Source of the DNA: Streptomyces rubellomurinus
GTDB taxonomy: Bacteria; Actinomycetota; Actinomycetes; Streptomycetales; Streptomycetaceae
Assembly: GCF_000961885.1 (NCBI RefSeq)
Contig: NZ_JZKH01000035.1
Location: 1-64,000, forward strand
Direction: 5' to 3'
DNA: 64,000 nucleotides
The position numbers and the translations under genes are program-made. Position 1 is the stretch's first letter; every line of letters starts with the position of its first letter. Below, in pieces: positions 18,559 to 26,586 of this stretch. A model generated the notes under the pieces. The model had not been told where the DNA came from and searched no databases. It saw only the letters and a list, made by a program, of their open reading frames with translations.

Positions 18559-19509
18559 ATGTCCACGCACCAGCACCAGCACCAGCACGGAAACCACCAC
18601 CACGGCCACGGCGTCCCCGCCGCCGACCTCGACTGGGACGCGCTCGCCGCGCACCTGGAGCGGGAGGCGGAGCTGCGCGCCGCCGCCGTCACCGAGGCCG
18701 CCCGCTGGCTCGCCGGCCTGCACGCGGAAGGCGCCACGAACGGCGCCACGGACAGCGCCCCGGACGGCGGCTCGGAAACCGGCCGGGGCAGCGGCGTGCG
18801 CCGGGTGCTGGACGTCGGCAGCGGCCCCGGGGTGATCGCCGGGATGCTCGCCGAGGCGTTCCCGGCGGCCGAGGTGGTCGCCGTCGACCGGTCGGCGGCC
18901 CTGCTGGAGCGTGCCCGGGCCCGCTCGGGCGGTCGGCTTGGCGTCCAACAGGCCGACCTGCCCGCCGAGTTCGGCAAGCTGGGCGAGGCCGACCTGGTGT
19001 GGTCCGGCAACGCGATCCACCACCTCGGCGACCAGCAGGCCGCGCTCGCCTCGCTCGCCGGGGTACTCCGGCCCGGCGGCCTGCTCGCCGTCGCCGAGAG
19101 CGGGCTGCCGCCGCGCTACCTGCCCCGTGACTTCGGCCTCGGCCGACCCGGCTTCCAGGCCCGGATGGACGCGGCGCACGAGGACGGCTTCAGCGCCATG
19201 CGCGCCGAACTGCCCGGCGCCGTCGCGGAGGTGGAGGACTGGCCGGCGATGCTGGAGCGGGCCGGGCTGACCCCGAGCGGCACCCGGACGTTCCTGGTCG
19301 AGCACCGGGCGCCGCTGGCCGAGCCGTTCCGCGCGTACCTGCACACCCAGCTCGCCCGCCGCCAGGAGCAGTTGGCCGACCACCTCGACCCGGAGGACCG
19401 CGCCACCCTGGCGGCCCTGCTCGACGAGGACGCGCCCACCGGCATCCTGCACCGCCCGGACGCCTTCTACCTGTCGGCGATGACGGTGCACACCGCGCGC
19501 AAGGCCTAG
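18559..19509 (+). CDS. Class I SAM-dependent methyltransferase with His-rich N terminus
   Basis: A 316-aa methyltransferase. Residues 5-18 are a histidine-rich tract (HQHQHQHGNHHHGHG), likely metal binding. A Rossmann methyltransferase domain follows, with motif I VLDVGSGPGVIAGMLAEAFP (about 91-110), an acidic motif II VVAVDRS and a post-I SGNAIHHL segment. The acceptor is unknown. It follows the TrxB-like oxidoreductase in the same operon, suggesting a shared pathway such as thiol, metal or metalloid handling, which is inference only. Odd: the repeats ATNGATDSA (about 58-66) form a flexible linker between the His tract and the fold. Confidence 0.82.
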   Translation: MSTHQHQHQHGNHHHGHGVPAADLDWDALAAHLEREAELRAAAVTEAARWLAGLHAEGATNGATDSAPDGGSETGRGSGVRRVLDVGSGPGVIAGMLAEAFPAAEVVAVDRSAALLERARARSGGRLGVQQADLPAEFGKLGEADLVWSGNAIHHLGDQQAALASLAGVLRPGGLLAVAESGLPPRYLPRDFGLGRPGFQARMDAAHEDGFSAMRAELPGAVAEVEDWPAMLERAGLTPSGTRTFLVEHRAPLAEPFRAYLHTQLARRQEQLADHLDPEDRATLAALLDEDAPTGILHRPDAFYLSAMTVHTARKA

Positions 19510-19539
19510 AGGCCCAGGGATGCGGGATAGCGTCGGCCC

Positions 19540-19887
19540 ATGAGCGCAGCAGCATCGGCAGAGCAGGGCTTCGTCGTGGTGACCACCACCCACGAGAGCG
19601 AGGAGCGGGCCCGGGAGCTGGCCGCCGCCGTGGTCCGGGAGCGGTTGGCGGCCTGCGCCCAGGTGTACCCGGTCCGGTCGGTGTACTGGTGGGAGGGCGA
19701 GGTGCAGGACGCCGAGGAGTGGCGGATCGACCTCAAGACCCGGGCCGCCCTGGTCGACCGGCTGGGCGCCTTCCTCGCCGAGCGGCACTCCTACGACACG
19801 CCGGAGCTGGTCGCGGTGCCGGTGGTGGCCGGCGGCCCCGGCTACCTGGCCTGGGTGGCCGAGGAGACGGCGCGGGGCCCGGCGTAG
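19540..19887 (+). CDS. cutA: Divalent cation tolerance protein CutA
   Basis: A 115-aa CutA1-like protein, a small trimer with a ferredoxin-like fold linked to copper tolerance and of debated function. Landmarks are the VVVTTTHESEERARELA start, RLAACAQVYPVRSVYWWEGEV and the C-terminal SYDTPELVAVPV. It begins 30 bases after the methyltransferase stop, so it may be part of the same transcript, which fits a metal-related theme. It converges on metG, 49 bases apart. Confidence 0.9.
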   Translation: MSAAASAEQGFVVVTTTHESEERARELAAAVVRERLAACAQVYPVRSVYWWEGEVQDAEEWRIDLKTRAALVDRLGAFLAERHSYDTPELVAVPVVAGGPGYLAWVAEETARGPA

Positions 19888-19936
19888 CGGCCGGAAGGGA
19901 CGGCCGCGAGGGCCCCGCGGCCGTCCCCGTGCGCGT

Positions 19937-21658
19937 TCAGCCCTCGGCGCCGCCGAAGCGGGCCGTCCAGGCCGCCAGGTCCTCGTCGGTGATCTTGGCG
20001 AACAGCACCGGCGGCACGGTGAACGCCGTCCCGGCCGGCACCGCGTCCAGCGCCCGCGCCCGCTCCGCGTCGACCCAGGTGCCGGTGTCCCCGGGCAGCG
20101 CGAAGGCCGCGCGCATCGCCGCCGCGGCGGTCGGGATGAACGGCTCGGACACCACCGCGTACAGGTGGATCAGGTTCATCGCCGTGCGCAGGGTCAGCGC
20201 CGCCCCCTCCGGGTCGGTCTTCACCTGCATCCAGGGCGCCTTCTCCTCCAGGTACCCGTTGCCCGCGCTCCACAGCGCGCGCAGCGCCTGCGCGGCCTTG
20301 CGGAAGTTGAGCCCGTCCAGCTGGGCCTCGTACTCAGCGAGCAGCGCGGCGACCTGCTCGCCGAGCCGCTGCTCGGCCTCGCCCGCCGGGTGTCCGGCCG
20401 GGACGGCGTCGCCGAAGCGCTTGCGGCTGAAGGAGAGCACGCGGTTGACGAAGTTGCCGAGGGTGTCGGCGAGGTCCTTGTTGACGACCGAGGCGAAGAG
20501 GTCCCAGGTGAAGCTGGAGTCGTCCGACTCGGGCGCGTGCGCCATCATGAAGTAGCGCCAGTAGTCGGCGGGCAGCAGTTCCAGCGCGACGTCGCTGAAG
20601 ATGCCGCGCTTCTGGCTGGTGGAGAACTTCCCGCCGTAGTACGTCAGCCAGTTGAAGGCCTTGACGTAGTCGACCTTCTTCCACGGCCGGCGCGAGCCGA
20701 GGATGGTGGCGGGGAACATCACGGTGTGGAACGGGACGTTGTCCTTGCCCATGAACTCGGTGTACCGGACGGTCTCGTCGGCCTCGTACCACCAGGACTT
20801 CCAGTCCCGGGTCTGCCCGTCCGGGGCGGCGTCCGCCCACTCCTTGGTGGCGCCGATGTACTCGATCGGGGCGTCGAACCAGACGTAGAACACCTTGCCC
20901 TCGGCGGCCAGTTCGGGCCAGACGTCGGCCGGCACCGGGACGCCCCACTCCAGGTCGCGGGTGATCGAGCGGTCCTGCAGGCCCTCGGTGAGCCACTTGC
21001 GGGCGATCGAGGAGGCCAGCACCGGCCAGTCGTCGCCGTACGCGTCGACCCAGGCCTCGACCTCGCCGGTGAGCTCCGACTGGAGCAGGAACAGGTGCGT
21101 GGTCTCCCGGACCTCCAGGTCGGCGCTGCCGCTGATGGCCGAGCGCGGCTCCAGCAGGTCGGTCGGGTCCAGCACCCGGGTGCAGTTCTCGCACTGGTCG
21201 CCGCGCGCCCTGTCGTAGCCGCAGTGCGGGCAGGTGCCGACGATGTAGCGGTCCGGCAGGAAGCGCCCGTCCGCGTTCGAGTACACCTGGCGGATCGAGC
21301 GCTCCTCGATGAAGCCGTTGCGCTGCAGCTCGCGGGCGATCTCCTGGGTGATCTCGCGGTTCTGCGGCGAGGAGCTGCGGCCGAAGTGGTCGAAGGAGAG
21401 GCCGAAGCCGTCGTAGACCGCCTTCTGCGCGTCGTGCGCCCGGGCGCAGAACTCGGCGACGGGCAGTCCGGCCTCCTGCGCGGCCAGCTCGGCGGGGGTG
21501 CCGTGCTCGTCGGTGGCGCAGATGAACAGCACCTCGTGGCCGCGTCGGCGCAGGTAGCGGGAGTACACGTCCGCCGGGAGCATCGACCCGACCATGTTGC
21601 CCAGGTGCTTGATCCCGTTGATGTACGGAAGGGCGCTGGTGATCAGGTGCCGAGCCAT
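19937..21658 (-). CDS. metG: Methionine-tRNA ligase
   Basis: A 573-aa class Ia aminoacyl-tRNA synthetase that charges tRNA-Met. The ATP-binding HIGH-equivalent is in [12 protein letters not shown] (about 10-21). A zinc knuckle with [17 protein letters not shown] follows (near 150-166). The KMSKS loop appears as KFSTSQKRG (near 350), the variant seen in the archaeal/eukaryotic-like branch and in many actinobacterial enzymes. The C-terminal anticodon-binding helical domain is complete, and there is no C-terminal EMAP-like tRNA-binding extension. The ATG at 21658 is preferred over an in-frame TTG at 21691. Confidence 0.93.
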   Translation of the reverse strand: MARHLITSALPYINGIKHLGNMVGSMLPADVYSRYLRRRGHEVLFICATDEHGTPAELAAQEAGLPVAEFCARAHDAQKAVYDGFGLSFDHFGRSSSPQNREITQEIARELQRNGFIEERSIRQVYSNADGRFLPDRYIVGTCPHCGYDRARGDQCENCTRVLDPTDLLEPRSAISGSADLEVRETTHLFLLQSELTGEVEAWVDAYGDDWPVLASSIARKWLTEGLQDRSITRDLEWGVPVPADVWPELAAEGKVFYVWFDAPIEYIGATKEWADAAPDGQTRDWKSWWYEADETVRYTEFMGKDNVPFHTVMFPATILGSRRPWKKVDYVKAFNWLTYYGGKFSTSQKRGIFSDVALELLPADYWRYFMMAHAPESDDSSFTWDLFASVVNKDLADTLGNFVNRVLSFSRKRFGDAVPAGHPAGEAEQRLGEQVAALLAEYEAQLDGLNFRKAAQALRALWSAGNGYLEEKAPWMQVKTDPEGAALTLRTAMNLIHLYAVVSEPFIPTAAAAMRAAFALPGDTGTWVDAERARALDAVPAGTAFTVPPVLFAKITDEDLAAWTARFGGAEG

Positions 21659-21772
21659 CCTCGGATGCTCCGGTTTCTCCGGCACGCGCAACCCAGCCGG
21701 AGTGCGCTGCCAGGCGTAGGTCCGCTGTGGGCTGCCCAGCCTACTGCGGCGGGCCGGGGGACCAGCGGGATT

Positions 21773-22003
21773 TCACGGCCGGCTGGGGTCGCCGTAGCGG
21801 TCGAACTCGCCGGCCTTCACTCCGAGCACGAACGCCGCCCACTTGCGCGGGGTCGTCCGCACCACCACCTCGGGCAGGTCCGACTCGCGGATCTCGACCC
21901 ACCCGGCGACGGCTCTGACCTCGACGCATTCGCTGCTCTCGCCGCTCGACGACGACTTGCGCCACCTCGTCTTGCCCGACCTCGGCTTGCGCGACCTCGT
22001 CAT
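21773..22003 (-). CDS. DUF397 protein
   Basis: A 76-aa DUF397 protein with the usual order: WRKSSSSGESSECVEVRAV, then IRESDLPEVVVRTTPRKWAAFVLGVKAGEFD. DUF397 proteins are small partners of XRE-DUF5753 regulators in streptomycetes (the WhiJ/AbaA-like loci that tune development and antibiotic production). Its ATG overlaps the stop of the upstream XRE gene (ATGA), the normal arrangement for this pair. Confidence 0.9.
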   Translation of the reverse strand: MTRSRKPRSGKTRWRKSSSSGESSECVEVRAVAGWVEIRESDLPEVVVRTTPRKWAAFVLGVKAGEFDRYGDPSRP

Positions 22004-22851
22004 GAGAAGTCTTTCAGTATGGTCCGGATGAAGTCCCGCGACTCCTCCGGCCCGAGGGCGGTCGCCGCCGTTCCCTCCTTGATCCGCCGGTAGGTGCGCA
22101 ATTCGGCGTGGCCGTGTACGAACTTCGGACCGTTGGAAAGGTCGATCTGCACGGTGTCGAGCTCCGGTACCGGCCCCCGGGCCAGATACAGGCTGCTCTC
22201 CCCGGAACCCGGATAGGTGGGCACGCTGAACGGGATCACCCGGATCTCCAGCCCGGGCCGTTCGGAATTCGCCAGCACGCTCTCCAACTGGTCGCGCAGC
22301 ACGTCCGGGCCGCCGAACTGCATGCGCAGCGCGGACTCGTGGAGGATCGCGCTGTACGGCTTCGGCTGGTCGGTGAACAGCTGCTGGCGCCGGATCCGGA
22401 ACGCCTTCCGGATCTCCGCGTCCTGCCTGGCCTGCGGGGGGAGCCGCTCGAACACCGCGCCGGCGTACGCCTCGGTCTGCAACAGGCCGGGGATGAACGT
22501 GGTGTTGAAGATGGACAGCGACTGCGCGTGGTGCTCCATCTCCGCGATGTCGACGAGCCCGCCGGGCAGGCGGCCGCGGTAGCTGTCCCACCAGTACTTG
22601 CGCCGGTCCTGCGTCATCGCGAGCAGCGCGTCGAGGTACGGGCCCTCGGGGCACTCGCAGATGCGCGCCCAGATCCGCAGCCGCTCGGCGCTGATCCCCG
22701 ACTTCCCGTTCTCCATCTGGGAGATCTTGGGGAGGTCGGTGCCGATCGTGGCGGCCAGGATCTTGGGCGTCACGCCCACGTGTTCGCGCATCCTGCGCAG
22801 CTCGATCCCAAGGCGCTTCTGGCGCACGGTCGGCGACAAGCGGGGTGGCAT
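22000..22851 (-). CDS. WhiJ-type XRE regulator with DUF5753 domain
   Basis: A 283-aa regulator. The helix-turn-helix covers about residues 11-68 (LGIELRRMREHVGVTPKILAATIG ... KISQMENGKSGISAERL), and the C-terminal DUF5753 domain starts near IFNTTFIPGLLQTEAYA and includes ILHESALRM and IRVIPFSVPTYPG. WhiJ relatives act with DUF397 proteins to repress development genes. The start MPPRLSPTV at 22851 is preferred over an in-frame site at 22929 because it gives the usual short N terminus. It is coupled to the DUF397 gene at 22003. Confidence 0.88.
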   Translation of the reverse strand: MPPRLSPTVRQKRLGIELRRMREHVGVTPKILAATIGTDLPKISQMENGKSGISAERLRIWARICECPEGPYLDALLAMTQDRRKYWWDSYRGRLPGGLVDIAEMEHHAQSLSIFNTTFIPGLLQTEAYAGAVFERLPPQARQDAEIRKAFRIRRQQLFTDQPKPYSAILHESALRMQFGGPDVLRDQLESVLANSERPGLEIRVIPFSVPTYPGSGESSLYLARGPVPELDTVQIDLSNGPKFVHGHAELRTYRRIKEGTAATALGPEESRDFIRTILKDFS

Positions 22852-23124
22852 GACTCTCTTCTCCGGATCGCGGCTGGCGGTCGATGCTTCCGGTGAAGTG
22901 TGACGTGCATATCCGGCCTTAGCTACCAAATTGGGGGATACCCCACGATGGAGTGAACGTCCACTCCCTCGGTAGCAACTCTGGCACTAGGACCCTAGGG
23001 TCGTCCGTGTCACTCACTGACTTGTTGCCGGATGAACAGTCGCCGACATTCGCCGACCGGAGACAGCCGTGCTCCTTACCTCGCCCCTCTGCTTTCTCCA
23101 TCGACCCCGCATTTCCCCGACCAG

Positions 23125-23280
23125 GTGAATGCCGTGCTCGTCGCCGGATTGTCCGCCCTCCTGCTCGCCCTCCTTTTCGTCGGCTGGCTGGTCTGGCTGG
23201 TGAACGCCCAGCCCCGACTCCCCCGCCCGGCGAAGAGGGAGCTTGCCGCCCGCCCATCTGCCTCCGCGAACCGCGAATAG
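23125..23280 (+). CDS. Small single-pass membrane protein (uncertain)
   Basis: A 51-aa product starting at GTG with a strong transmembrane helix (LVAGLSALLLALLFVGWLVWLV, trimmed here, about 5-26) and a basic Pro/Ala-rich tail. An ATG at 23032 in frame would give 82 residues with a non-hydrophobic, Pro-rich leader. Neither start has a convincing ribosome site. It is divergent from the XRE regulator at 22851. Function unknown. Confidence 0.4.
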   Translation: MNAVLVAGLSALLLALLFVGWLVWLVNAQPRLPRPAKRELAARPSASANRE

Positions 23281-23332
23281 CCCTGCGCGCGCCCGTTGCC
23301 GCTTCGGCTGTGCCGGATCGGCAACGGCGCTC

Positions 23333-23731
23333 CTATCTCATCGGACAACTGAACTGCGGCCACACCTTGTTGGGGCACACGATCACGTAGTGGCCCGACC
23401 ACCGGTTGTCGGACACCCATCGGGACCGCACGACATCCGAAGCCCCGGCCAACTGCTCAACCGCGCACTGCCGTCGTGCCTCGATCGGCAGCCAGGGATC
23501 ACCCCCGGGCGTGTGTTCCTCATACCGCCCCGCAAGCCATTCGACCGCATCGGCCGGCGCCGCCCAGGTACCCCGCACCTGAGCGGGCGGCCTCAGGAGC
23601 CACCACCCCGTCATCAAGGGTGGAAGCTCCGAGAGCCTGAACCCTCCACCCTCGACCGGCCGGCGCTCCGACTCCTTCGCCAGCAGCCGTCCGTCACCGG
23701 CCCACTCGTAGCCGTGGAAGTGCAACTGCAC
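23333..23731 (-). CDS. Hypothetical protein of the WhiJ-type accessory cluster
   Basis: A 132-aa protein with a GTG start preceded by GAGGAGAA. It begins with QLHFHGYEWAGDGRLLA and is rich in Trp, with no known motif. It lies in a run of short minus-strand genes (23333-25960) that accompany XRE/DUF6879 regulators, so a linked regulatory or stress role is likely but not shown. Confidence 0.55.
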   Translation of the reverse strand: MQLHFHGYEWAGDGRLLAKESERRPVEGGGFRLSELPPLMTGWWLLRPPAQVRGTWAAPADAVEWLAGRYEEHTPGGDPWLPIEARRQCAVEQLAGASDVVRSRWVSDNRWSGHYVIVCPNKVWPQFSCPMR

Positions 23732-23801
23732 TTCTCCTCAGAGACGTTGGTGCCCCGGCCGCCCGCACGGGACTGCGGGCGGCCGGGGCGGTCGGGGGAC
23801 G

Positions 23802-23945
23802 TCAGACGGACAGGCCGAACCGCGCCGGGTCGATCCCGGCGTTGGTCAGCTCTTCGACGGTGAACAGCAGCGGCTCGCGGTATCGGGGGCAGGGAAGACC
23901 GTCACCCGCGCGAGGCCTGCCACTCGAAGAAGCCGCCGGGCGCAT
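23802..23945 (-). CDS. Very short conserved-looking protein
   Basis: A 47-aa product whose second half, YREPLLFTVEELTNAGIDPA, has a clear amphipathic, protein-like character, while the first half overlaps the upstream gene by 44 bases. Tandem ATG codons at 23948 and 23945 are possible starts; no strong ribosome site is seen. It is at the end of the short-gene run and may be translated by coupling. Confidence 0.4.
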   Translation of the reverse strand: MRPAASSSGRPRAGDGLPCPRYREPLLFTVEELTNAGIDPARFGLSV

Positions 23946-24123
23946 CATCCGGCGGGACCAAGTCTGCGAGCCGGACCACCCGCTCCACCCCACCGCGCAA
24001 CGGCCGGACGTAGATGCCGGTCTTACTGATCTCCATGACCTCAACAGCAGCCCCACTACGGCGCTCGTAGACGCGCTGCCCGGCCTCCGGCACCCACTGC
24101 TCGGCCGTCACGGTCACCGCCAC
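23902..24123 (-). CDS. Small hypothetical protein
   Basis: A 73-aa product (AVTVTAEQWVPEAGQRVYER ..., ending FFEWQASRG) with an SH3-like pattern of beta strands around VEVMEISKTGIYVRPL and a VRLADLVPP segment. It overlaps the next upstream gene by 10 bases. It belongs to the group of short streptomycete proteins near XRE-DUF5753 genes. No function is assigned. Confidence 0.6.
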   Translation of the reverse strand: MAVTVTAEQWVPEAGQRVYERRSGAAVEVMEISKTGIYVRPLRGGVERVVRLADLVPPDDAPGGFFEWQASRG

Positions 24124-24362
24124 AGACTGATACGAGTGGTCAGCTGGTCGGCCGGCACCTGCCGCACCGGCGAGTTCGGCTCGAACAGCAGCCGAACCAG
24201 CGCCCGCCCGTCCCGCGCCCCCACCACCTCGACCAGCCGCCCGGTCACCAGGTCCTTCCGCACCGGGTTGTTGTCGACCCGCTCCATGAGCTCCGCGTGC
24301 GTACGGCGATGTTTCGGCTGCTGATTCGTGTCGGCCGGTTGCGTGAGATCCGCAGCGGACAT
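24114..24362 (-). CDS. Small hypothetical protein
   Basis: An 82-aa product starting MSAADLTQPADTNQQ with a basic central helix (HRRTHAELMERVDNN) and a beta-rich second half (RLVEVVGARDGRALVRLLF). An ACGGAGC ribosome site precedes the ATG. It is the first gene of a three-gene overlapping run (24362 to 23802), following the broken XRE gene by 66 bases. Function unknown. Confidence 0.6.
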   Translation of the reverse strand: MSAADLTQPADTNQQPKHRRTHAELMERVDNNPVRKDLVTGRLVEVVGARDGRALVRLLFEPNSPVRQVPADQLTTRISLWR

Positions 24363-24428
24363 GGAATGCTCCGTAACTCCCAGATGGCTTCAGCGAGTCA
24401 CCAAGTTACGACGGATCGGGGTCGATCG

Positions 24429-25270
24429 CTAAGCACTTTCCTGCTCGCGAAAGAACTCGTCTCGGATTCCTTCGATCAGTGCGCGCATATCTTCTCCGTG
24501 AAGGGCCGCGGCATCGAATCTGGAGAATGTCGACAGATAGAGACTGACATCCCTGGGGTCGCGAGTAGTGATCTCCGAATGGAAGGTCTCCAGCATGACC
24601 AGGCGATCGTCATGCATGCTGAAGCACGTCATCGGAAAGTCCGGCATCAGCCTGGCGAGAGGAAGGACTCCGATGGTCACATTGGGAAGCCGAGAGAGCG
24701 AAACCAAGCGATCAAGCTGAGTAGCCATGACGCCAGGAGGGCAAACCCGCCACCGCAATACATGCTCACAAATGACGAAATGAAATTCTCGATGGCGGTC
24801 GTACAAGACAGCCTGGCGCTCAAGTCGAGCCGCGATTGTCTTTGCCTTGGACTCTTCCGATAGCTCCGGGGGTAGTGAGAATACGGCGGCGACGTATTCG
24901 GCGCTCTGGAGCAGTCCAGGGATCAGCTGCCCCTGGAACAGTTTGAGAACAGTCGTCCGGGCTTCGATGGCCTTGATCGCCTGTTGATGCTTCCCGTGGC
25001 CCATGCGGCGGAGTTCCCGCCAGGCAGTCTGTTCGGTGGCCGCGCTGCGAGCTGCGTCCAGGAACTCGGCTTGGCTTCGTCGGATATGCCGAGCGCGGAC
25101 AGAATGAGGTCCACGTCCTGCACACTCGGCAGTGTTCTGCCGTTCTCGATCTTCGAAAGCTTGGCCGGAGACATGGAAGCCCTGCGGGCGACGGTCTCGG
25201 CTGTCTTGTCCGAGGCGATCCGAAGCGCCCGCAGGGCTTTGCCCAAGTCGTTGTACTGTTCCCCGCTCAA
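24429..25270 (-). pseudogene. XRE-DUF5753 regulator broken by a one-base frameshift
   Basis: The start (25270) encodes a normal XRE helix-turn-helix (LRIASDKTAETVARRASMSPAKLSKIENGR), and the DUF5753 half (LFQGQLIPGLLQSAEYVAAVF ... down to FREQESA) is in another frame that ends at 24429. Adding one base near 25,070 (GAAGCCAAGCCGAG would become GAAGCCAAGGCCGAG) joins the frames into one protein of about 280 aa with the expected EFLDAARSAATEQTAWRELRR linker. Either the gene is dead or the base is a sequencing error. Its start overlaps the DUF6879 gene stop (ATGA). The GC content of the second half is low, near 55 percent by eye, unlike the flanks. Confidence 0.8.
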
Positions 25271-25770
25271 GCCGCCGAGTACTCCCCGAAGGGCACGGCG
25301 TTCGCCAGGGCGATATCCCGATACTGGCGGTACTCGTTCAACCGGTCGTCGGGCAGCAGTTCGGCACCGAGGAACTCTCCTGTGTCGCTGTAGTGCATCC
25401 GGTAGACCAGGGCATCGTCGAACAGCCAGAAGTCGTGGTCAGGCAGCCCCGCGACCTCCTGGCGCGCTTTGTCGATGATGCCGATCGCCTCGCCGGCCGT
25501 GATGTTGCCGGGGTACGACGCCAGCTCGTACCGGAGGTAGTCCGACAGAGGGGACCGGAGGACGTGCACCCGGGCCACGTGCTTGCCCAGGTTTGTCATG
25601 GAGCGAACCCAGGGGTTGTCGGAGGACTCCGGCGGCAATCCCTTTCCCGCGAGGAAGTCTGCGAATTCCTCACGCTCCTCGTCCACGTCGTAGACGGCCA
25701 GCGTTTCGAGCCGGAAGGCCGTTCGTTCGAATGTCTCGAAGAGGCGGCCGAAGTCTTCACCCCTGAGCAC
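25267..25770 (-). CDS. DUF6879 family protein
   Basis: A 167-aa protein beginning with a GTG: LRGEDFGRLFETFERTAFRLETL, then WVRSMTNLGKHVARVHVLRSPL and DFWLFDDALVYRMHYSDTGEFLGAEL. This is the DUF6879 pattern seen beside XRE-DUF5753 genes in streptomycetes. The gene is coupled at both ends: 14 bases overlap with the upstream small gene and 4 with the XRE gene. Biochemical role unknown; a partner of the adjacent regulator is the usual inference. Confidence 0.8.
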   Translation of the reverse strand: MLRGEDFGRLFETFERTAFRLETLAVYDVDEEREEFADFLAGKGLPPESSDNPWVRSMTNLGKHVARVHVLRSPLSDYLRYELASYPGNITAGEAIGIIDKARQEVAGLPDHDFWLFDDALVYRMHYSDTGEFLGAELLPDDRLNEYRQYRDIALANAVPFGEYSAA

Positions 25771-25960
25771 GGAAGTATCCCTCCAGAACCGCAGCGGGAA
25801 TCACGACCGCCGACTCACCATCGGGCAGGTTCAACTCCGCCAGGCGGTGGCGATCGGTGATCACGTATCCCTGGACCACGTAGTCCCCGTTCTCGGTGCC
25901 CCACAGGGTGGGGCAGGCTCCGTTCTTGCAGGACCCGTTCCCAGCCAACCAACGCAGCAT
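25757..25960 (-). CDS. Small Cys-containing protein (CxxxxCP type)
   Basis: A 67-aa product with GSCKNGACPTLWGTENGDYVV and QGYVITDRHRLAELNLPDGE, typical of a short streptomycete family with a C(x)4CP motif that precedes DUF6879 genes. A GGAGG ribosome site is 6 bases before the ATG at 25960. It is the first gene of the coupled set 25960-24429. Function unknown. Confidence 0.7.
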   Translation of the reverse strand: MLRWLAGNGSCKNGACPTLWGTENGDYVVQGYVITDRHRLAELNLPDGESAVVIPAAVLEGYFRAQG

Positions 25961-26098
25961 CAAGTGCCTCCAGTTGTCGCTTGGTCCCTGTCTCTCTGAT
26001 GATCCTGACCTCCAAGGCTTCGGGTCAAGAACCTGATCTTTCGAGAACGGGAAAGCCCATTGGCCCCTGAGCTTCGCGCGATGGATCCCGTGTTCTGG

Positions 26099-26133
26099 CC
26101 GGCGGCCTCTTGCGAGGCGCAAGAGGCCGCCGG
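26099..26133. terminator. Strong GC-rich hairpin
   Basis: A perfect 16-bp stem (CCGGCGGCCTCTTGCG / CGCAAGAGGCCGCCGG) with a 3-base loop, without a T run. It lies just after the remnant gene at 26162-26382 and before the promoter of the 25960 gene, so it probably ends the minus-strand transcript from the right. Confidence 0.7.
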
Positions 26134-26161
26134 AACAGACTGTCAGACGTTGGCGGCGAAG

Positions 26162-26382
26162 TCAGATGGTGAACTCCCCCTTGGATATGCCATCGAGGAG
26201 GTCTCGGTGAGTGAAGCGGACCGGCACCGTGTCGCGGGCGAGGGTGCTGCGGGCGAGGATCGAATCGGCCGTGATCGCGACCTCGGGGCAGTTGTTGCCC
26301 GCGCCGCAGATGCTGGGCCTGCGCTCCTCATCGTCGGCGGGGGCAGGCCACGGGTGACTTCTTCAAGCGCGAGGAACCTCAT
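26162..26382 (-). pseudogene. Broken small CxxxxCP-type protein gene
   Basis: A frame open from 26362 to a TGA at 26162 encodes ICGAGNNCPEVAITADSILA and later RFTHRDLLDGISKGEFTI, the same C(x)4CP style as the protein at 25757-25960, but it has no start codon. A start ATG (MRFLALEEVTRGLPPP) exists at 26382 in another frame. One missing base, most simply in the CCCCC run near 26,340, would join them into a protein of about 73 aa. This is the second apparent one-base loss within 1.3 kb. Confidence 0.5.
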
Positions 26383-26586
26383 CCCCTTCAGGGCTGGAGG
26401 CAGTTGTGTGTCTTCCTCTGTTCACTGCACCTCGCACCGAGCCGGCCCCCGGGGTCTCGGCGAACCCCCTCCAGCGGCAGGCCTCGGACGGCTCGCGGGC
26501 GAGTGGCCGGGGCCCGGGCGTCGTCGCAGCGTCGAGCTGATCGGCAGCTACGGCAAAGCGGTGTGGGCCGTCGCTGCGGTGAGTGC

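Noticed and set aside
26387..26586. Possible gene between 26,387 and 26,586
   Set aside because: Frames here lack ribosome sites and protein-like sequence; taken as intergenic DNA.
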